Shown: positions 26,292-35,727, numbered from the stretch's first letter. The stretch: DNA of 64,000 nt from an uncultured Clostridia bacterium (GCA_947643415.1 CANRWA010000001.1:107387-171386), one strand, 5' to 3'. Notes: generated by a model from the letters alone, not told the origin. A program made the numbers and translations.

Positions 26292-26319
26292 ATTATAGCA
26301 TGGTTTTATCAAAAGTCAA
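26292..26319 (-). promoter_or_regulatory. Sigma-A promoter of the tetR-ABC operon
   Basis: On the minus strand TTGACT (26314-26319) and a perfect TATAAT (26292-26297) are 16 bp apart. Confidence 0.7.
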
Positions 26320-26393
26320 ATCTTTTACATATATATTTATTTTGTCCATACTATAAAGGAAACCTACTTTACGAAATGGAGGAAGATCTGAAC

Positions 26394-26687
26394 ATGAAAG
26401 AATCACTGCGGTCTGAATTGCCCAAACTTGCTATGGATGATATTCCAACACCTAAGAAAGATGCAGTCACCATAACCGGACTGGTAAAAGAGCATGGCAG
26501 AATATCTGGTTATCAGTTATCCGATGACCGTATCGTAAACCGTTCGGAAGGAGTTGCCCTCGCCCGTTCCGGCGAGATCCGGGGCGTGGGAATCGCACAC
26601 AATAAAGATACCGAATATCTGAAATCAATACCAGATGATACGGAAGGAAATAACCTTTCTTCCCTTCCCACGGTGAAAGCTGACTAA
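26394..26687 (+). CDS. DUF3892-family small protein
   Basis: A 97-residue soluble protein. Residues 30-90 fit DUF3892: GRISGYQLSDDRIVNRSEGVAL (quoted here only for its GYQLSD and EGVALA parts), GVGIAHNKDTEYLKSIPDD, ending in NLSSLP. Function is unknown; the family is common in Bacillota. The ATG at 26394 follows ATGGAGGAAG, so the long open frame upstream is not coding. It is divergent from the tetR operon and ends in its own terminator. Confidence 0.8.
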   Translation: MKESLRSELPKLAMDDIPTPKKDAVTITGLVKEHGRISGYQLSDDRIVNRSEGVALARSGEIRGVGIAHNKDTEYLKSIPDDTEGNNLSSLPTVKAD

Positions 26688-26694
26688 AAAATAT

Positions 26695-26745
26695 AAGGGA
26701 AGTTCTCTTGAAACAGACTGTAACTGTCTCCAGATAACTTCCCTT
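26695..26745. terminator. Bidirectional rho-independent terminator
   Basis: AAGGGAAGTT (26695-26704) pairs with AACTTCCCTT (26736-26745); T-runs lie on both sides. It serves the DUF3892 gene on the plus strand and the D,D-peptidase gene on the minus strand. Confidence 0.85.
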
Positions 26746-26766
26746 TTTTCAATTATAATAAGAAAC

Positions 26767-27558
26767 TCACAACCGCTCCCAGAACTCCTCCAGTGTCAGA
26801 TCATGTTTCTGCATATAAGCAGCCGCCTCCTTCCCTACATATCGGAAATGCCATGGTTCATAATTGATCCCTGTAACCGGTTTCTTATCTCTTGGATAGC
26901 GCAGGATAAAACCATATTTCCAACTGTTTTTCCTGAGCCAGATATTCCCTGGTTCCTGTTCCTGTGTTTGATCCATCCTCATGTTCCCTGCACAAAGGAT
27001 GTCCAGGGCAAGCCCCGTCTCATGCTCACTGTGCCCGGCAGGCATCGTCTCCTTATACACTTCCCTCAGTGCCTGCTCCTTCGACATCCCCTTCTGCATC
27101 GCCGCCCGGACATCCTCATCTACCAGCTTCTGCTGCTTTTCCCTGCTGCGCCAGGAAGAAGCGATCCAGTAATGGTAACCTTCGTCTGATGCGTCTTCCA
27201 ACATATCCACCAGCGCATCATATAGCTTGTCTGATGCCTGCAGACGCCCGCTGCAGATGGTTCTCAGTGATGCATTATAATGCTCCGGTAATTCCTTCTC
27301 TTTATTGACAAGAACCAGTAATTTTTTATTCTTAACATATATATCACGAACTTCCTGCTCTCCCTGCCCCGATCGGTCCTTCTTCTCTTCTGTGCTTACA
27401 TCCCCCCTGTCTTCTATCCTTTCACTCCCTTTTGCCTGTTCCGTTCCTCCATAGACTTTATTTTCTGATGGCATAAATGATATGCCGGTCAGGGCAACAC
27501 CCTCTATCACTAATACTCCCACTACTACTGCAGATAATCTTTTCAGCTTCACAGCCAT
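26767..27558 (-). CDS. D-Ala-D-Ala carboxypeptidase, VanY/M15 type
   Basis: The 263-residue exported zinc peptidase trims the terminal D-Ala from peptidoglycan stems. It has an N-terminal anchor or signal (about 7-28), a charged linker (35-75) and the M15B domain (from about 85). The zinc and catalytic motifs are SEHETGLALD (His and Asp ligands) and EPWHFRYVG (second His). HYWIASSWRS is the conserved Arg region. The gene is not clustered with vanRS-type resistance genes, though a two-component operon lies upstream. The ATG is very close to its GGAGG; the GTG at 27552 is a possible start. A hairpin (27564-27598) borders the ribosome binding site. Confidence 0.9.
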   Translation of the reverse strand: MAVKLKRLSAVVVGVLVIEGVALTGISFMPSENKVYGGTEQAKGSERIEDRGDVSTEEKKDRSGQGEQEVRDIYVKNKKLLVLVNKEKELPEHYNASLRTICSGRLQASDKLYDALVDMLEDASDEGYHYWIASSWRSREKQQKLVDEDVRAAMQKGMSKEQALREVYKETMPAGHSEHETGLALDILCAGNMRMDQTQEQEPGNIWLRKNSWKYGFILRYPRDKKPVTGINYEPWHFRYVGKEAAAYMQKHDLTLEEFWERL

Positions 27559-27563
27559 TCCTC

Positions 27564-27598
27564 CTTATCTCAATGAAATATCTGATTTCTGAGATAAG
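27564..27598 (-). repeat. Hairpin adjoining the ribosome binding site of the VanY-like gene
   Basis: CTTATCTCA (27564-27572) is exactly inverted at 27590-27598. On the transcript the 3' arm runs into the AAGGAGGA that serves the VanY-like start, so it could limit access to the site. Confidence 0.5.
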
Positions 27599-27637
27599 TA
27601 TATCTGCAGGCTGTAACATAATCCCCACAAAGCCGCA

Positions 27638-28501
27638 TCAAATCTGTATCATTTTCTCCAAAGGAATACCAATGCGGTATCTTTGAAAATCCTCGCCGAT
27701 ATCCAGTATGCCAACAAAAGTAATCTGATACTGTTCATCAAATTCCATTATTCCAGTATCTCCTTCTTCATTAATCCATCCATTAAAGTTTCCCTCTTTA
27801 TAAGAATCAATATTATAATATTCCATAAACAGAGGCCAGCAGTAATCAATCACTCTCCCATATTGCCCCACCCGGCCCACAGCAGTACTGGCATCTGACG
27901 CTTTATCATAATCATAAATCTGTCCGATGATGTTATCCTTCACGGATTCCGGGTGATGGTAGCAAATTTCCATATAATATATCTTATGATATTCTTCATC
28001 CAGTAAAACGGTTATCTTCCTTTTAGAATTTTCATACACCATCTTCCACAGGCTGATTCCCTTCATCCCCCCCGTCTCTTTTGTTTCATAAACCGTATAT
28101 CTCTCACACTGTGTCAGACGCTTTTCCTTCGGTTTGATCTTCTTATTCAATACCGTAAGGTCAAATAATATCTGGAATTCTTTATTTACTGTCCTCGTCA
28201 GCTCCGCCCGGTCTGCTGTCTCTTCCAACTCATTTGTCCGTACCGCCCGAAGCTCACCACCGCCACTCCATGCCCTTGCGATAGCATGGAGTTTCTCTGC
28301 AAAAGAATTGTAAGATGTCTCATAAGTACTTACATTGACATCAGTAAAGAAAACTCTGTTCAATTTATTCTGGTCATATAACCGGCTGTAATAGGTGGGA
28401 AATATCATGGCAGCGCCAAACAGGACAATAACCAGAATGATGCCAGTAATGGTGTATATTGTCTGTCTGGCATGGAACTTTCTTTCCTTTCTTTTACTCA
28501 T
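27638..28501 (-). CDS. Membrane-anchored protein of unknown function, cotranscribed with a two-component system
   Basis: The 287-residue protein has a basic N-terminus (MSKRKERKFHARQ), one helix at about 17-40 and an extracellular remainder. I recognise no domain. Seen are a Tyr- and Glu-rich fold with LDEEYHKIYYMEICYHH, a second conserved-looking segment NGWINEEGDTGIMEFDEQY and a final YRIGIPLEKM. ATG 28501 overlaps the kinase stop (ATGA), so it belongs to the RR-HK operon and may be an accessory sensor or an effector of it. Confidence 0.7.
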   Translation of the reverse strand: MSKRKERKFHARQTIYTITGIILVIVLFGAAMIFPTYYSRLYDQNKLNRVFFTDVNVSTYETSYNSFAEKLHAIARAWSGGGELRAVRTNELEETADRAELTRTVNKEFQILFDLTVLNKKIKPKEKRLTQCERYTVYETKETGGMKGISLWKMVYENSKRKITVLLDEEYHKIYYMEICYHHPESVKDNIIGQIYDYDKASDASTAVGRVGQYGRVIDYCWPLFMEYYNIDSYKEGNFNGWINEEGDTGIMEFDEQYQITFVGILDIGEDFQRYRIGIPLEKMIQI

Positions 28502-29913
28502 TTTCCACCCTGCACCTCCTTTGGAAAACAGATTCGGATCTGCGTTCCCTCTCCTTTCCGGCTCTGTATCTCCCATCCTGCATGATGCATCCGTATGATC
28601 TTCTGACAGAGTGCCATCCCAATGCCAGCACCTCCCTCTTTCCTGGCTCTTGATTTATCAATCATATAAAATGGTTCTGTGATCTTATGGATCTCTTCCT
28701 CTGGCATTCCACATCCATTATCTTTCAGGCAGAAACAGTACCCCTCTTTCTCCTGTCTGCCCTCTAACCAGATTCTTCCTCCCTCCGGACATGCCTTTCT
28801 GGCATTATCGATCAGGTTGGAAAAAAGAGATAAGATAAGGTCTGGATCACCGTAGATCACCCCTCCTTCTATCTGCAATTCCAGTTGGATATTTTTCTCT
28901 TTCCGTATATTTTCTGTCATATCCTGTACCTGTCTGGCCAAAACCGATACCTGGTTCTCCTGAAACTGTACCTCCTGTGCATCAATGTAAGACATCTCCA
29001 GCATTTTTAGCGCCAGCCGTTCCAGCCTCCGCCCCTGCCCCACGATATAATTTGCCGACAGGCTCCGGTCTTCCTCACTCAGTGTCTGTGAACGCAGAAT
29101 ATCTGCATAACCAATAATGGAAGTCAGAGGGGTCTTCAATTCATGGGAAAAGGCGGCGGTAAATTCTTCCTGCCTTCTGGCTTCTTCCTCTAGCTGTGCA
29201 ATGCTTTCTTCCAGTTGTGATGCCATCTGGTTAAAGTCCCGCCCCAGCACAGCCATCTCATCATTTCCCCGTATCTGTACTCTCTTCTTATAATCGCCAT
29301 CGGCAAAAGCCCTGGTTGCCTGGGAAAGCTTTCTCACCGGACGTGTGAAGTGAAGGGAAAGAACCAGAAGGACAGCCGCAAAAATGGCCGCCACAACAAT
29401 GAGCAATAACTGATACCGGGCAAAAAGACGCTCCCTGTCCTGATACACATGGTCGATGCTCCGGTGTACCTCCAGCACATAGTTTCCTGCCGTACTGTTG
29501 ATCTCGCACAACAGTTCCAGATAATAATGCCCGTTCTGGCATGCAATCTGCCAGACACCCGTGTGTCCTTCCCTGTTCTGTTTTAATAGCTGGCTCTGGT
29601 AATCACTGTTCTGCCAGATCACCGCATCATCCTTATCATAAAGAATGATCCCACCTTGATCACCATACAGGCTCTGCTGAATAGACTGGACGATCTCTGA
29701 TGCTGCCAGGTCCACCGCCTGATAATCCCTGGGGAGCCCCTCCAGTGAAGCCAGCATCGCATACTGGAATATTTTCATTTCCTCGATACTCTGGTCTGTC
29801 TCCCGGTTAATGGTGGTTTCAAAGGCAGTGTATACCAAAATATTCCCCAGCACCATAAAAGAAAGGATCATAACACACATCATAGTGATAAACTGTTTGG
29901 CAAATATCCTCAT
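28498..29913 (-). CDS. Sensor histidine kinase
   Basis: The 471-residue kinase has helices at about 8-30 and 167-188 enclosing a roughly 135-residue extracellular sensor, then HAMP (190-240). The H-box FSHELKTPLTS has His257. The catalytic domain shows N-box SNLIDNARKA, G1 LKDNGCGM and G2 GGAGIGMAL. It overlaps the response regulator by four bases and the membrane protein after it by four. The signal is unknown; no BceAB-like transporter is adjacent. Confidence 0.94.
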   Translation of the reverse strand: MRIFAKQFITMMCVMILSFMVLGNILVYTAFETTINRETDQSIEEMKIFQYAMLASLEGLPRDYQAVDLAASEIVQSIQQSLYGDQGGIILYDKDDAVIWQNSDYQSQLLKQNREGHTGVWQIACQNGHYYLELLCEINSTAGNYVLEVHRSIDHVYQDRERLFARYQLLLIVVAAIFAAVLLVLSLHFTRPVRKLSQATRAFADGDYKKRVQIRGNDEMAVLGRDFNQMASQLEESIAQLEEEARRQEEFTAAFSHELKTPLTSIIGYADILRSQTLSEEDRSLSANYIVGQGRRLERLALKMLEMSYIDAQEVQFQENQVSVLARQVQDMTENIRKEKNIQLELQIEGGVIYGDPDLILSLFSNLIDNARKACPEGGRIWLEGRQEKEGYCFCLKDNGCGMPEEEIHKITEPFYMIDKSRARKEGGAGIGMALCQKIIRMHHAGWEIQSRKGEGTQIRICFPKEVQGGK

Positions 29914-30581
29914 ACTCTGCCCTCATCCGGCAGGGAAAAACGGTATCCCACTTTGTACACTGCCTCAATCTGCCTGTCCAGTCCTGCCTTTTTGCGGAGC
30001 CGCTGTACATGGAGGTCCACAGTACGGCTGTCTCCCATATAAGAGCTCTCCCATACGTGCTCATAGATCACTTCCCGATAGAGCGCCACACCCGGATTCC
30101 GGACAAAAAGCAGTAAAAGGTCAAACTCCTTGTAAGTAAGGCGGAGTGGCACGCCTTTCTTTGTCACCGTCCTTGATGCGATATCAATATGAAGATCCAT
30201 TACATCCATGCTTGTCCCTGTCTTTTCATAACGGCGCAGGACACTCTCCACTCTCGCCAGAAGCTCCAAAACATCAAATGGCTTTGTTATATAATCATCT
30301 GCTCCCGCCCGCAGTCCTTTTACCTTGTCCTGTGTCCTTCCCTTTGCTGTCAGAAAGATTACAGGAAGATCCATGCTCTTTGCATAATCCAAAAGCTCAT
30401 ATCCATCTACCTTTGGCAGCATAATGTCAAGCAGGCACAAATCATAGTGTTCGGCCTGCATCTGATTCGCTCCCGCTTCCCCATCATATGATACATCACA
30501 GTGATACCCTGCATTCTTCAAGCTCATTTTAATCAGATTCGCGATCGGTTCTTCGTCCTCCACAACTAAGATTCGGTTCAT
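29910..30581 (-). CDS. OmpR/PhoB-family response regulator
   Basis: The 223-residue regulator has a receiver domain with Asp52 in CLLDIMLP, acidic pocket ED at 8-10, and the switch residues in VIFLTAKG and ITKPF. A winged-helix DNA-binding domain follows (about 125-220: LTYKEFDLLLLFVRNPG, then RTVDLHVQRLRKK). It is first in an operon with the cognate kinase and a membrane protein. It is not the WalR protein by any evidence here. Confidence 0.95.
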   Translation of the reverse strand: MNRILVVEDEEPIANLIKMSLKNAGYHCDVSYDGEAGANQMQAEHYDLCLLDIMLPKVDGYELLDYAKSMDLPVIFLTAKGRTQDKVKGLRAGADDYITKPFDVLELLARVESVLRRYEKTGTSMDVMDLHIDIASRTVTKKGVPLRLTYKEFDLLLLFVRNPGVALYREVIYEHVWESSYMGDSRTVDLHVQRLRKKAGLDRQIEAVYKVGYRFSLPDEGRV

Positions 30582-30693
30582 CAGCCGCTGCTCCTTCCCA
30601 TTCCCATTTATCAGAACATCCTATACCTGATTATCATAATTCACTATTGTATCATATTTGCATACTTTACGATTCATTTTTTTACTTATTGTT

Positions 30694-30731
30694 AAAAATC
30701 AGGCTGCCCTGTTTTGAGCAGCCTGATTTTT
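30694..30731. terminator. Rho-independent terminator
   Basis: AAAAATCAGGCTGC (30694-30707) is perfectly inverted at 30718-30731, with T-runs at both ends. It ends the 30766 gene on the minus strand. Confidence 0.85.
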
Positions 30732-30765
30732 CTTTTGTTCCCGGCTCCGCCAAAAGGCATCCGCA

Positions 30766-31560
30766 TCAGGCCGGTGATGAGATCAGATCCCATCCGATCA
30801 CTTCATCTGTTTCCGGATCAATGGTGACAGAATATTGATCCAAATTTTTTGTAAAAAAATCTACCTGAATAGCTATTATTTTCCAACTGCTGTGAAAATA
30901 ATGGTCACCGCCAGCACAAACTACTGCTGTCACATCCCGCTCTTCAAGCATCTCACCTTCGTTATTCTTCGAGGAAAAATCCCAGGCAATCTCATAATAC
31001 TTTTTCTTTCCCTTATCCAGCTTTAACGTTTCTCCAAACTTCTCATAACGGCTCGTGTATACCTGCATCGGATCAATCCGGTCTGGTATCTTCATCATGC
31101 TTATCACCTTACCGGTAATTGAATTTATTACAAATTCATATATTACATCTCCCTCACAGTTTATCATTCCATTATAAGCACGGCAGCCCTCTCCTAATCT
31201 TCTATTATGATCATATCCGATAATGCCAACTCCCGTTACTTTCTCAACCGTAATGGAACCAAAGGCTTTCTCAATTTCCCTGACTGCAATATTCACAGCC
31301 CGTTCTGCTGGCATATCTGCCTCTGTTTTCTTCAGATAATTCCCCTGGTCCATTTCAATATTATACTTCTTGTTCACAGCCTCCGCTGAACCGTCCTCCG
31401 GCTGTGTTTCCCCTTCCTCTGAAACTGCCCCCTCGCTCACAGAAGAAGATGTGGTTAATTCAACACCCTGTTTATTCGCCATGGCTCCTGCCAGCATACA
31501 GGTTCCCGTTCCTACTACTACCAGCGCCAGTGCCATCGCGATCCATCCTTTTGTTTTCAT
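30766..31560 (-). CDS. Exported protein of unknown function (PepSY-like features)
   Basis: The 264-residue protein has a signal peptide or anchor (about 5-28), a Ser/Glu-rich linker (32-60) and two segments with the YEF..N..TGKV and YSV..DPETDEVIGWD pattern of PepSY-type strands. No lipobox is present. Function is unknown. It is flanked by two two-component systems and has its own terminator. ATG 31560 is eight bases from GGAGG; 31566 in frame is also possible. Confidence 0.68.
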   Translation of the reverse strand: MKTKGWIAMALALVVVGTGTCMLAGAMANKQGVELTTSSSVSEGAVSEEGETQPEDGSAEAVNKKYNIEMDQGNYLKKTEADMPAERAVNIAVREIEKAFGSITVEKVTGVGIIGYDHNRRLGEGCRAYNGMINCEGDVIYEFVINSITGKVISMMKIPDRIDPMQVYTSRYEKFGETLKLDKGKKKYYEIAWDFSSKNNEGEMLEERDVTAVVCAGGDHYFHSSWKIIAIQVDFFTKNLDQYSVTIDPETDEVIGWDLISSPA

Positions 31561-31607
31561 ATTCATTACCTCCATTCCCCGCTATGCGGATTAATCGTTT
31601 TCTCCTC

Positions 31608-31621
31608 GTTATCCGGATAAC
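31608..31621. promoter_or_regulatory. 14-bp perfect palindrome upstream of the exported-protein gene
   Basis: GTTATCCGGATAAC is its own reverse complement and lies 48 bases upstream of ATG 31560. It could be an operator; the protein that would bind it is not known. Confidence 0.35.
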
Positions 31622-31730
31622 TTCATCTATATATATTTTCTGTCGACATGATTATCATACTCTGTCCGTATAACGTTTCCGATAACAAAAAGTAACGGAA
31701 TGGTAAAAAAATTGGCGCCGTTTAGCTGGC

Positions 31731-33164
31731 TTAATTACTTAATTTGTGTTGTACCAGCACTTCAGTTCCCTCTCCCTCCACTGAAGAGAAGGACATCGTT
31801 CCCTGATGGCACTCTACTATTTGCCTGCACAGCGAAAGCCCTAATCCATTTCCCCCATTCTCCCGGCTGCGTCCCTTGTCCACACGGTAAAAGGGATCTG
31901 TGAGCCGATCCAGTTTTTTCGCCGGAATCCCAATTCCATTGTCAATCACCCGCAGTTCTACCCCTTCCTCTGTCTGTTTCAGGCTGACGGATACAGACAC
32001 CTCTTCCGCCGTTTCTTCCCTTTTCTGCCGACATGCGCGAATGGCATTCGATATCAGATTGAGTAGAAGGATTTCCAGCAATCGGCGGTTTCCATACAGA
32101 TTTTTTCCCTCACCCATTAAGTTCTGAAAATTAACCTTCACCGGGTGACTCACCAAAACTGTGGTCTGGCGGACAGCGATAACTTGCTCTATCTGATCCA
32201 GAAATTCCTGTGGTTTGATCCTTTCATATGTGATCTCATTCTTTCGGATTTCTGAGAGATCCATCAGCGTATAGCACATATCCTTCATGCGTCCGCTTTC
32301 CTCCATTATAATTGCGCAGTACTGCATGGATTCCTCCAACGACACCCTGCTCTTCATCATATATTCTGCATATCCATAAATACTTGTAATGGGACTCTTC
32401 ATCTCATGTGCCAGATTCTCTACCAGTTGTTCTTTCCTCTGGTTATCTTCCTGTAGTTTTTCGATATTCCTCTCAATGGTCTGCGCCATGGCATTGATAT
32501 TCTCTCCAAACACTGCCAGTTCGTCACGTCCCCGTATCCTCACCCGTTTGGAATAATTGCCATTCCGAATATCAGACACTGTCTCCGTCAGCTTTCCAAG
32601 TGGGTGCAGGAGAATATGCAGCATCACACTTAATACCCCAACCAATATCACAGAAATCCCCACGCTGATCAACAGATAGATCCAGAAAAGCTGCTTCCAC
32701 GTTTCATTTAATTCCTCCAGCGGATATGACAGGTAGAAAAAATACGTATCCTGAAACCCTGTAAGTTCACCTGCTCCCACCAATTCTTTCTCCCCCTGCC
32801 CGCCACGGATCACGATCTGGTTCTGCCCTTCCTGTATAGTAACGGGAATTTTCTCTTCTCTGGGTGGATAGATGCTGTTACCATTTTTCCACAACTGGAT
32901 CTGGATCTTCTGTTTTTTGTAGTCCTCCTCATGAAGTTCCATCAGATCTGCCGCTGCCTCTTCTGTTAGACGGTCCTGCTGCTGCAGTTGCTGCATATCC
33001 ATCTGAACATTTCTGCGGATCACACTAAAGTCCACTTCACCTCTGCGCTGTTCTGTCTCCAGATTCTTTCTGTAAGTCAGTTGAAAAACCGAATAGATCC
33101 CAACATTGACAAACAATATGCTGATGCTCAATGCAGTCAAAAAAATCTTTTGCCATATTTTCAT
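31731..33164 (-). CDS. Sensor histidine kinase
   Basis: The 477-residue kinase has helices at about 8-28 and 160-182 around an extracellular sensor of about 130 residues rich in Gln/Glu, then HAMP. The H-box LAHEMKSPITS has His253. The catalytic domain shows the N-box SNAIRACRQ, G1 VIDNGIGIP and G2 NGLGLSLCR. ATG 33164 is eight bases from GGAGG; an ATG at 33170 overlaps the regulator stop. The sensor differs from that of the neighbouring kinase at 28498. Confidence 0.94.
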   Translation of the reverse strand: MKIWQKIFLTALSISILFVNVGIYSVFQLTYRKNLETEQRRGEVDFSVIRRNVQMDMQQLQQQDRLTEEAAADLMELHEEDYKKQKIQIQLWKNGNSIYPPREEKIPVTIQEGQNQIVIRGGQGEKELVGAGELTGFQDTYFFYLSYPLEELNETWKQLFWIYLLISVGISVILVGVLSVMLHILLHPLGKLTETVSDIRNGNYSKRVRIRGRDELAVFGENINAMAQTIERNIEKLQEDNQRKEQLVENLAHEMKSPITSIYGYAEYMMKSRVSLEESMQYCAIIMEESGRMKDMCYTLMDLSEIRKNEITYERIKPQEFLDQIEQVIAVRQTTVLVSHPVKVNFQNLMGEGKNLYGNRRLLEILLLNLISNAIRACRQKREETAEEVSVSVSLKQTEEGVELRVIDNGIGIPAKKLDRLTDPFYRVDKGRSRENGGNGLGLSLCRQIVECHQGTMSFSSVEGEGTEVLVQHKLSN

Positions 33165-33169
33165 TCCCA

Positions 33170-33823
33170 TTACCTCCGGGTCTCCAGTCGGTATCCCAGC
33201 TTAATCACAGTTCGTATATAGTCTTCCCACCCTAGTTTTTTGCGCAGCCGCTGAATATGCACATCCACAGTCTTGGTCTCTCCCTCATAGTCATAACCCC
33301 ATGCCAGTTCAAGAAGTTTATCCCGTGAGAGGGCGATATTTTGATTTGTAATCAGCACTTCTAAAAGAGAAAATTCTCGGGGAGTCAGATCAATCTCTTC
33401 CCCTCCCCGAGAAACCAGACGCTGATCCAGATTGACTGTTATCCCGCCGAGGCTAAAGCAAGTTTCCTCCTGCCGGAAACGCCGCAGGACAACATTTACC
33501 CTGGCGATCAGTTCCATCATCTCAAAAGGTTTTACAATATAATCCTCTGCTCCCAGTGTCAATCCCTGTACCTTCTCCTGCAGCTCCCCCTTTGCTGTAA
33601 CAAAGATCACAGGGGTTCCGCTGCATTTTTCAATAAGATCAAAACCAGACAGACCCGGCAGCATCACATCCAAAAGAATAAGGGAAAACGATCCCTTGTT
33701 AAGGCTTTCCTCCATCTCTCTTCCGTCCCTGCACACCTCACAGCCATATCCCGCAAGCTGTAAATTCAGGCGGATCAGTTCACGGATATTTTTGTCATCT
33801 TCTACAACCAGAATCCGTTCCAT
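33170..33823 (-). CDS. OmpR/PhoB-family response regulator
   Basis: The 217-residue regulator has receiver Asp52 in LILLDVMLP, VIFVTAKG, IVKPFEMMEL and a winged helix (about 125-215, LTPREFSLLEVL and KTVDVHIQRLRKK). Start ATG 33823 is preferred for AGAAGGG ahead and for matching the family N-terminus. It precedes its kinase with a one-base overlap. The ABC exporter genes upstream could be its target. Confidence 0.95.
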   Translation of the reverse strand: MERILVVEDDKNIRELIRLNLQLAGYGCEVCRDGREMEESLNKGSFSLILLDVMLPGLSGFDLIEKCSGTPVIFVTAKGELQEKVQGLTLGAEDYIVKPFEMMELIARVNVVLRRFRQEETCFSLGGITVNLDQRLVSRGGEEIDLTPREFSLLEVLITNQNIALSRDKLLELAWGYDYEGETKTVDVHIQRLRKKLGWEDYIRTVIKLGYRLETRR

Positions 33824-33910
33824 AATACCCTTCTCTCCTATCTTTATCCTAGAACTATGTATTATCATACAACAGATAAGTTACAAAACGGTAATAGAAC
33901 CGACAGGTTA

Positions 33911-34810
33911 TTATTTTCTCCGTATAAACCTGTTCATCAACAAATATATCCCCATCAGTACGGCCACAGTCCCTCCAAGGATCAGATACATGGAAGATAT
34001 CCCTACTTTGTCTCCATAGAAATAAAGATTACAGTCCACACCGTCCCGGATTCCCTCTATGACTTCCGCTGGAAAACCAATCTGTGACATCTCCTCAAAC
34101 ACTCCCTGCATCGTATGGTTGCGGATCAGGGAAGTACCATAGGTTCCCGGCAGGAAAGACAAGGCTTTCTGCAGACCATCACCAAAATTTGAGATGGGCA
34201 TATAAGCACCACATATAAAACCATAACCGGCGCTGATGATAGTCCCCACCGCTGAAATCTGTCCCTGGGAAGAGAGAAAGAAGTTTACAATACTGGACAA
34301 AAGAGTGCCAAACATAACCAGCAAAAATACATCGGCAAGGATAAACAGAATATCCGATGCACTGAGATACCAGCCCACATTATACAGATATATCATGCCT
34401 GCGGCAGTAGCAGCAAAACAGATGGCCAACGTAGAAAGAAAAGAGGCAATATAGTAACTCAGCGCCAGTACCGGCATTCTCACTGGGGCGATGGTAAGAT
34501 CGCTCCTTGCCCCTGACACCTTGTCCTGTACCATGAGCATATTGGAACAGAATGCCACTGTCACACAGCAGACTGCCAGAAGAGATGAAAAAAGTTCTCC
34601 TCCCACAAGCCCGTTCATTACCTCGTCTGCCACGGTAACACCCTCTTCCAGTGAACTCTCAAAGCTGTCACGATAGACATTGCCGAGAAATGTAACATAC
34701 AGTACCAGAAGGATCAGCGGCGTAACCATGGACGTAAAAAACAACCCTTTATCTTTAAAAAACAATTTTCCGTTCCGTTTCACCAAAGCCATTAATGTAT
34801 TTACTTTCAA
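33911..34810 (-). CDS. ABC-2 type transporter permease
   Basis: The 299-residue protein has six helices: near 25-45, 75-95, 107-130, 140-160, 168-190 and 265-290. The first extracellular loop carries an acidic stretch. The PIS..A..L...LPGTYG region of ABC-2 exporters is visible. Its start overlaps the ATPase stop by four bases. The substrate (drug, lipid or polysaccharide) is not evident. Confidence 0.9.
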   Translation of the reverse strand: MKVNTLMALVKRNGKLFFKDKGLFFTSMVTPLILLVLYVTFLGNVYRDSFESSLEEGVTVADEVMNGLVGGELFSSLLAVCCVTVAFCSNMLMVQDKVSGARSDLTIAPVRMPVLALSYYIASFLSTLAICFAATAAGMIYLYNVGWYLSASDILFILADVFLLVMFGTLLSSIVNFFLSSQGQISAVGTIISAGYGFICGAYMPISNFGDGLQKALSFLPGTYGTSLIRNHTMQGVFEEMSQIGFPAEVIEGIRDGVDCNLYFYGDKVGISSMYLILGGTVAVLMGIYLLMNRFIRRK

Positions 34811-35727
34811 CCTTTTACACCCCCTGTCAGTTTCTTTCCTGTCACAGCAAGAAAAACATCATCCATTTTCCCTTTTGTGATCTCATAATCCTGAAAAAGC
34901 CCCGGATGCTCCAGGATCAGTTTTGTAGCAGCCGCGGTGTCCGGCACTGCCACCCGGTATGCATCACGGATTGCCTCATATGGCAGTTTCAGGCTTTCCA
35001 CCTGATTTTCTTCTATGCCATATAATGTGATAAAATCCCCTGTGTATGTATTTTTTAACTGCAGTGGCGTCCCCTCGGCAGATATTTTCCCATGATCCAG
35101 TATGATCACATAGTCCGCATCTGCTGCTTCCTCCATATAATGTGTTGTAAGAAATACTGTCATATTGCCTTCTACCCGAAGCTGAGAGACTACATCCCAC
35201 AGAGTCTTTCTGGTCTGGGGATCCAGTCCTGTGGTTGGCTCATCCAGAATCAGTATCCTGGGATGATGCAGCAGGGCACGGGCAATATCAATCCTGCGGC
35301 GCTGTCCTCCTGAGAGTTTCCCTACCGGACGTTTCAGAAGATCACCAAATTCCAGAAGGCCTTCCAGCTCAGCCAGACGGTCACGAAAAGCCCTGCCTCT
35401 GATCCCATACAAAGCCGCCCTGCTCTCCAGATTGTCCTGTACATTCAGTGCCTTATCCAGTACTGAATTCTGAAACACAACACCCAGATTCCGTTTGATG
35501 GAATCCACATTGTGATCTAAATCTGTTCCATCAATGAAGATTGTCCCCGCATCCTTTGCAAGCTGCCCGCACATAATGGATATCGTTGTACTCTTCCCTG
35601 CCCCATTTAATCCCAAAAAGGCAAAAAGTTCCCCCTCCTTCACACGAAAACTCAGATCCTGTACCGCCCTGACTTCACCAAAGCTTTTGGACAGGTGCTG
35701 TATCTCAATCACATTTCCCATTTTCAT
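34807..35727 (-). CDS. ABC transporter ATP-binding protein (DrrA-like)
   Basis: The 306-residue ATPase has Walker A GLNGAGKST, signature KLSGGQRRRIDIARAL, Walker B ILILDEPTTGLD and a switch His in FLTTHYMEEA. The C-terminal 80 residues match the DrrA-type extension. Starts at 35727 and 35721 both fit a GAGGAG site. The neighbouring inverted repeat (35741-35842) separates it from the AAA-ATPase gene upstream. Confidence 0.94.
   Translation of the reverse strand: MKMGNVIEIQHLSKSFGEVRAVQDLSFRVKEGELFAFLGLNGAGKSTTISIMCGQLAKDAGTIFIDGTDLDHNVDSIKRNLGVVFQNSVLDKALNVQDNLESRAALYGIRGRAFRDRLAELEGLLEFGDLLKRPVGKLSGGQRRRIDIARALLHHPRILILDEPTTGLDPQTRKTLWDVVSQLRVEGNMTVFLTTHYMEEAADADYVIILDHGKISAEGTPLQLKNTYTGDFITLYGIEENQVESLKLPYEAIRDAYRVAVPDTAAATKLILEHPGLFQDYEITKGKMDDVFLAVTGKKLTGGVKG

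Noticed and set aside
26076..26393. Upstream part of the open frame containing the DUF3892 protein
   Set aside because: It overlaps tetR and its promoter; a good ribosome binding site lies before ATG 26394.
28498..33823. Either two-component system being WalRK
   Set aside because: Neither kinase has the PAS domain expected of WalK and no walHIJ-type genes are adjacent.
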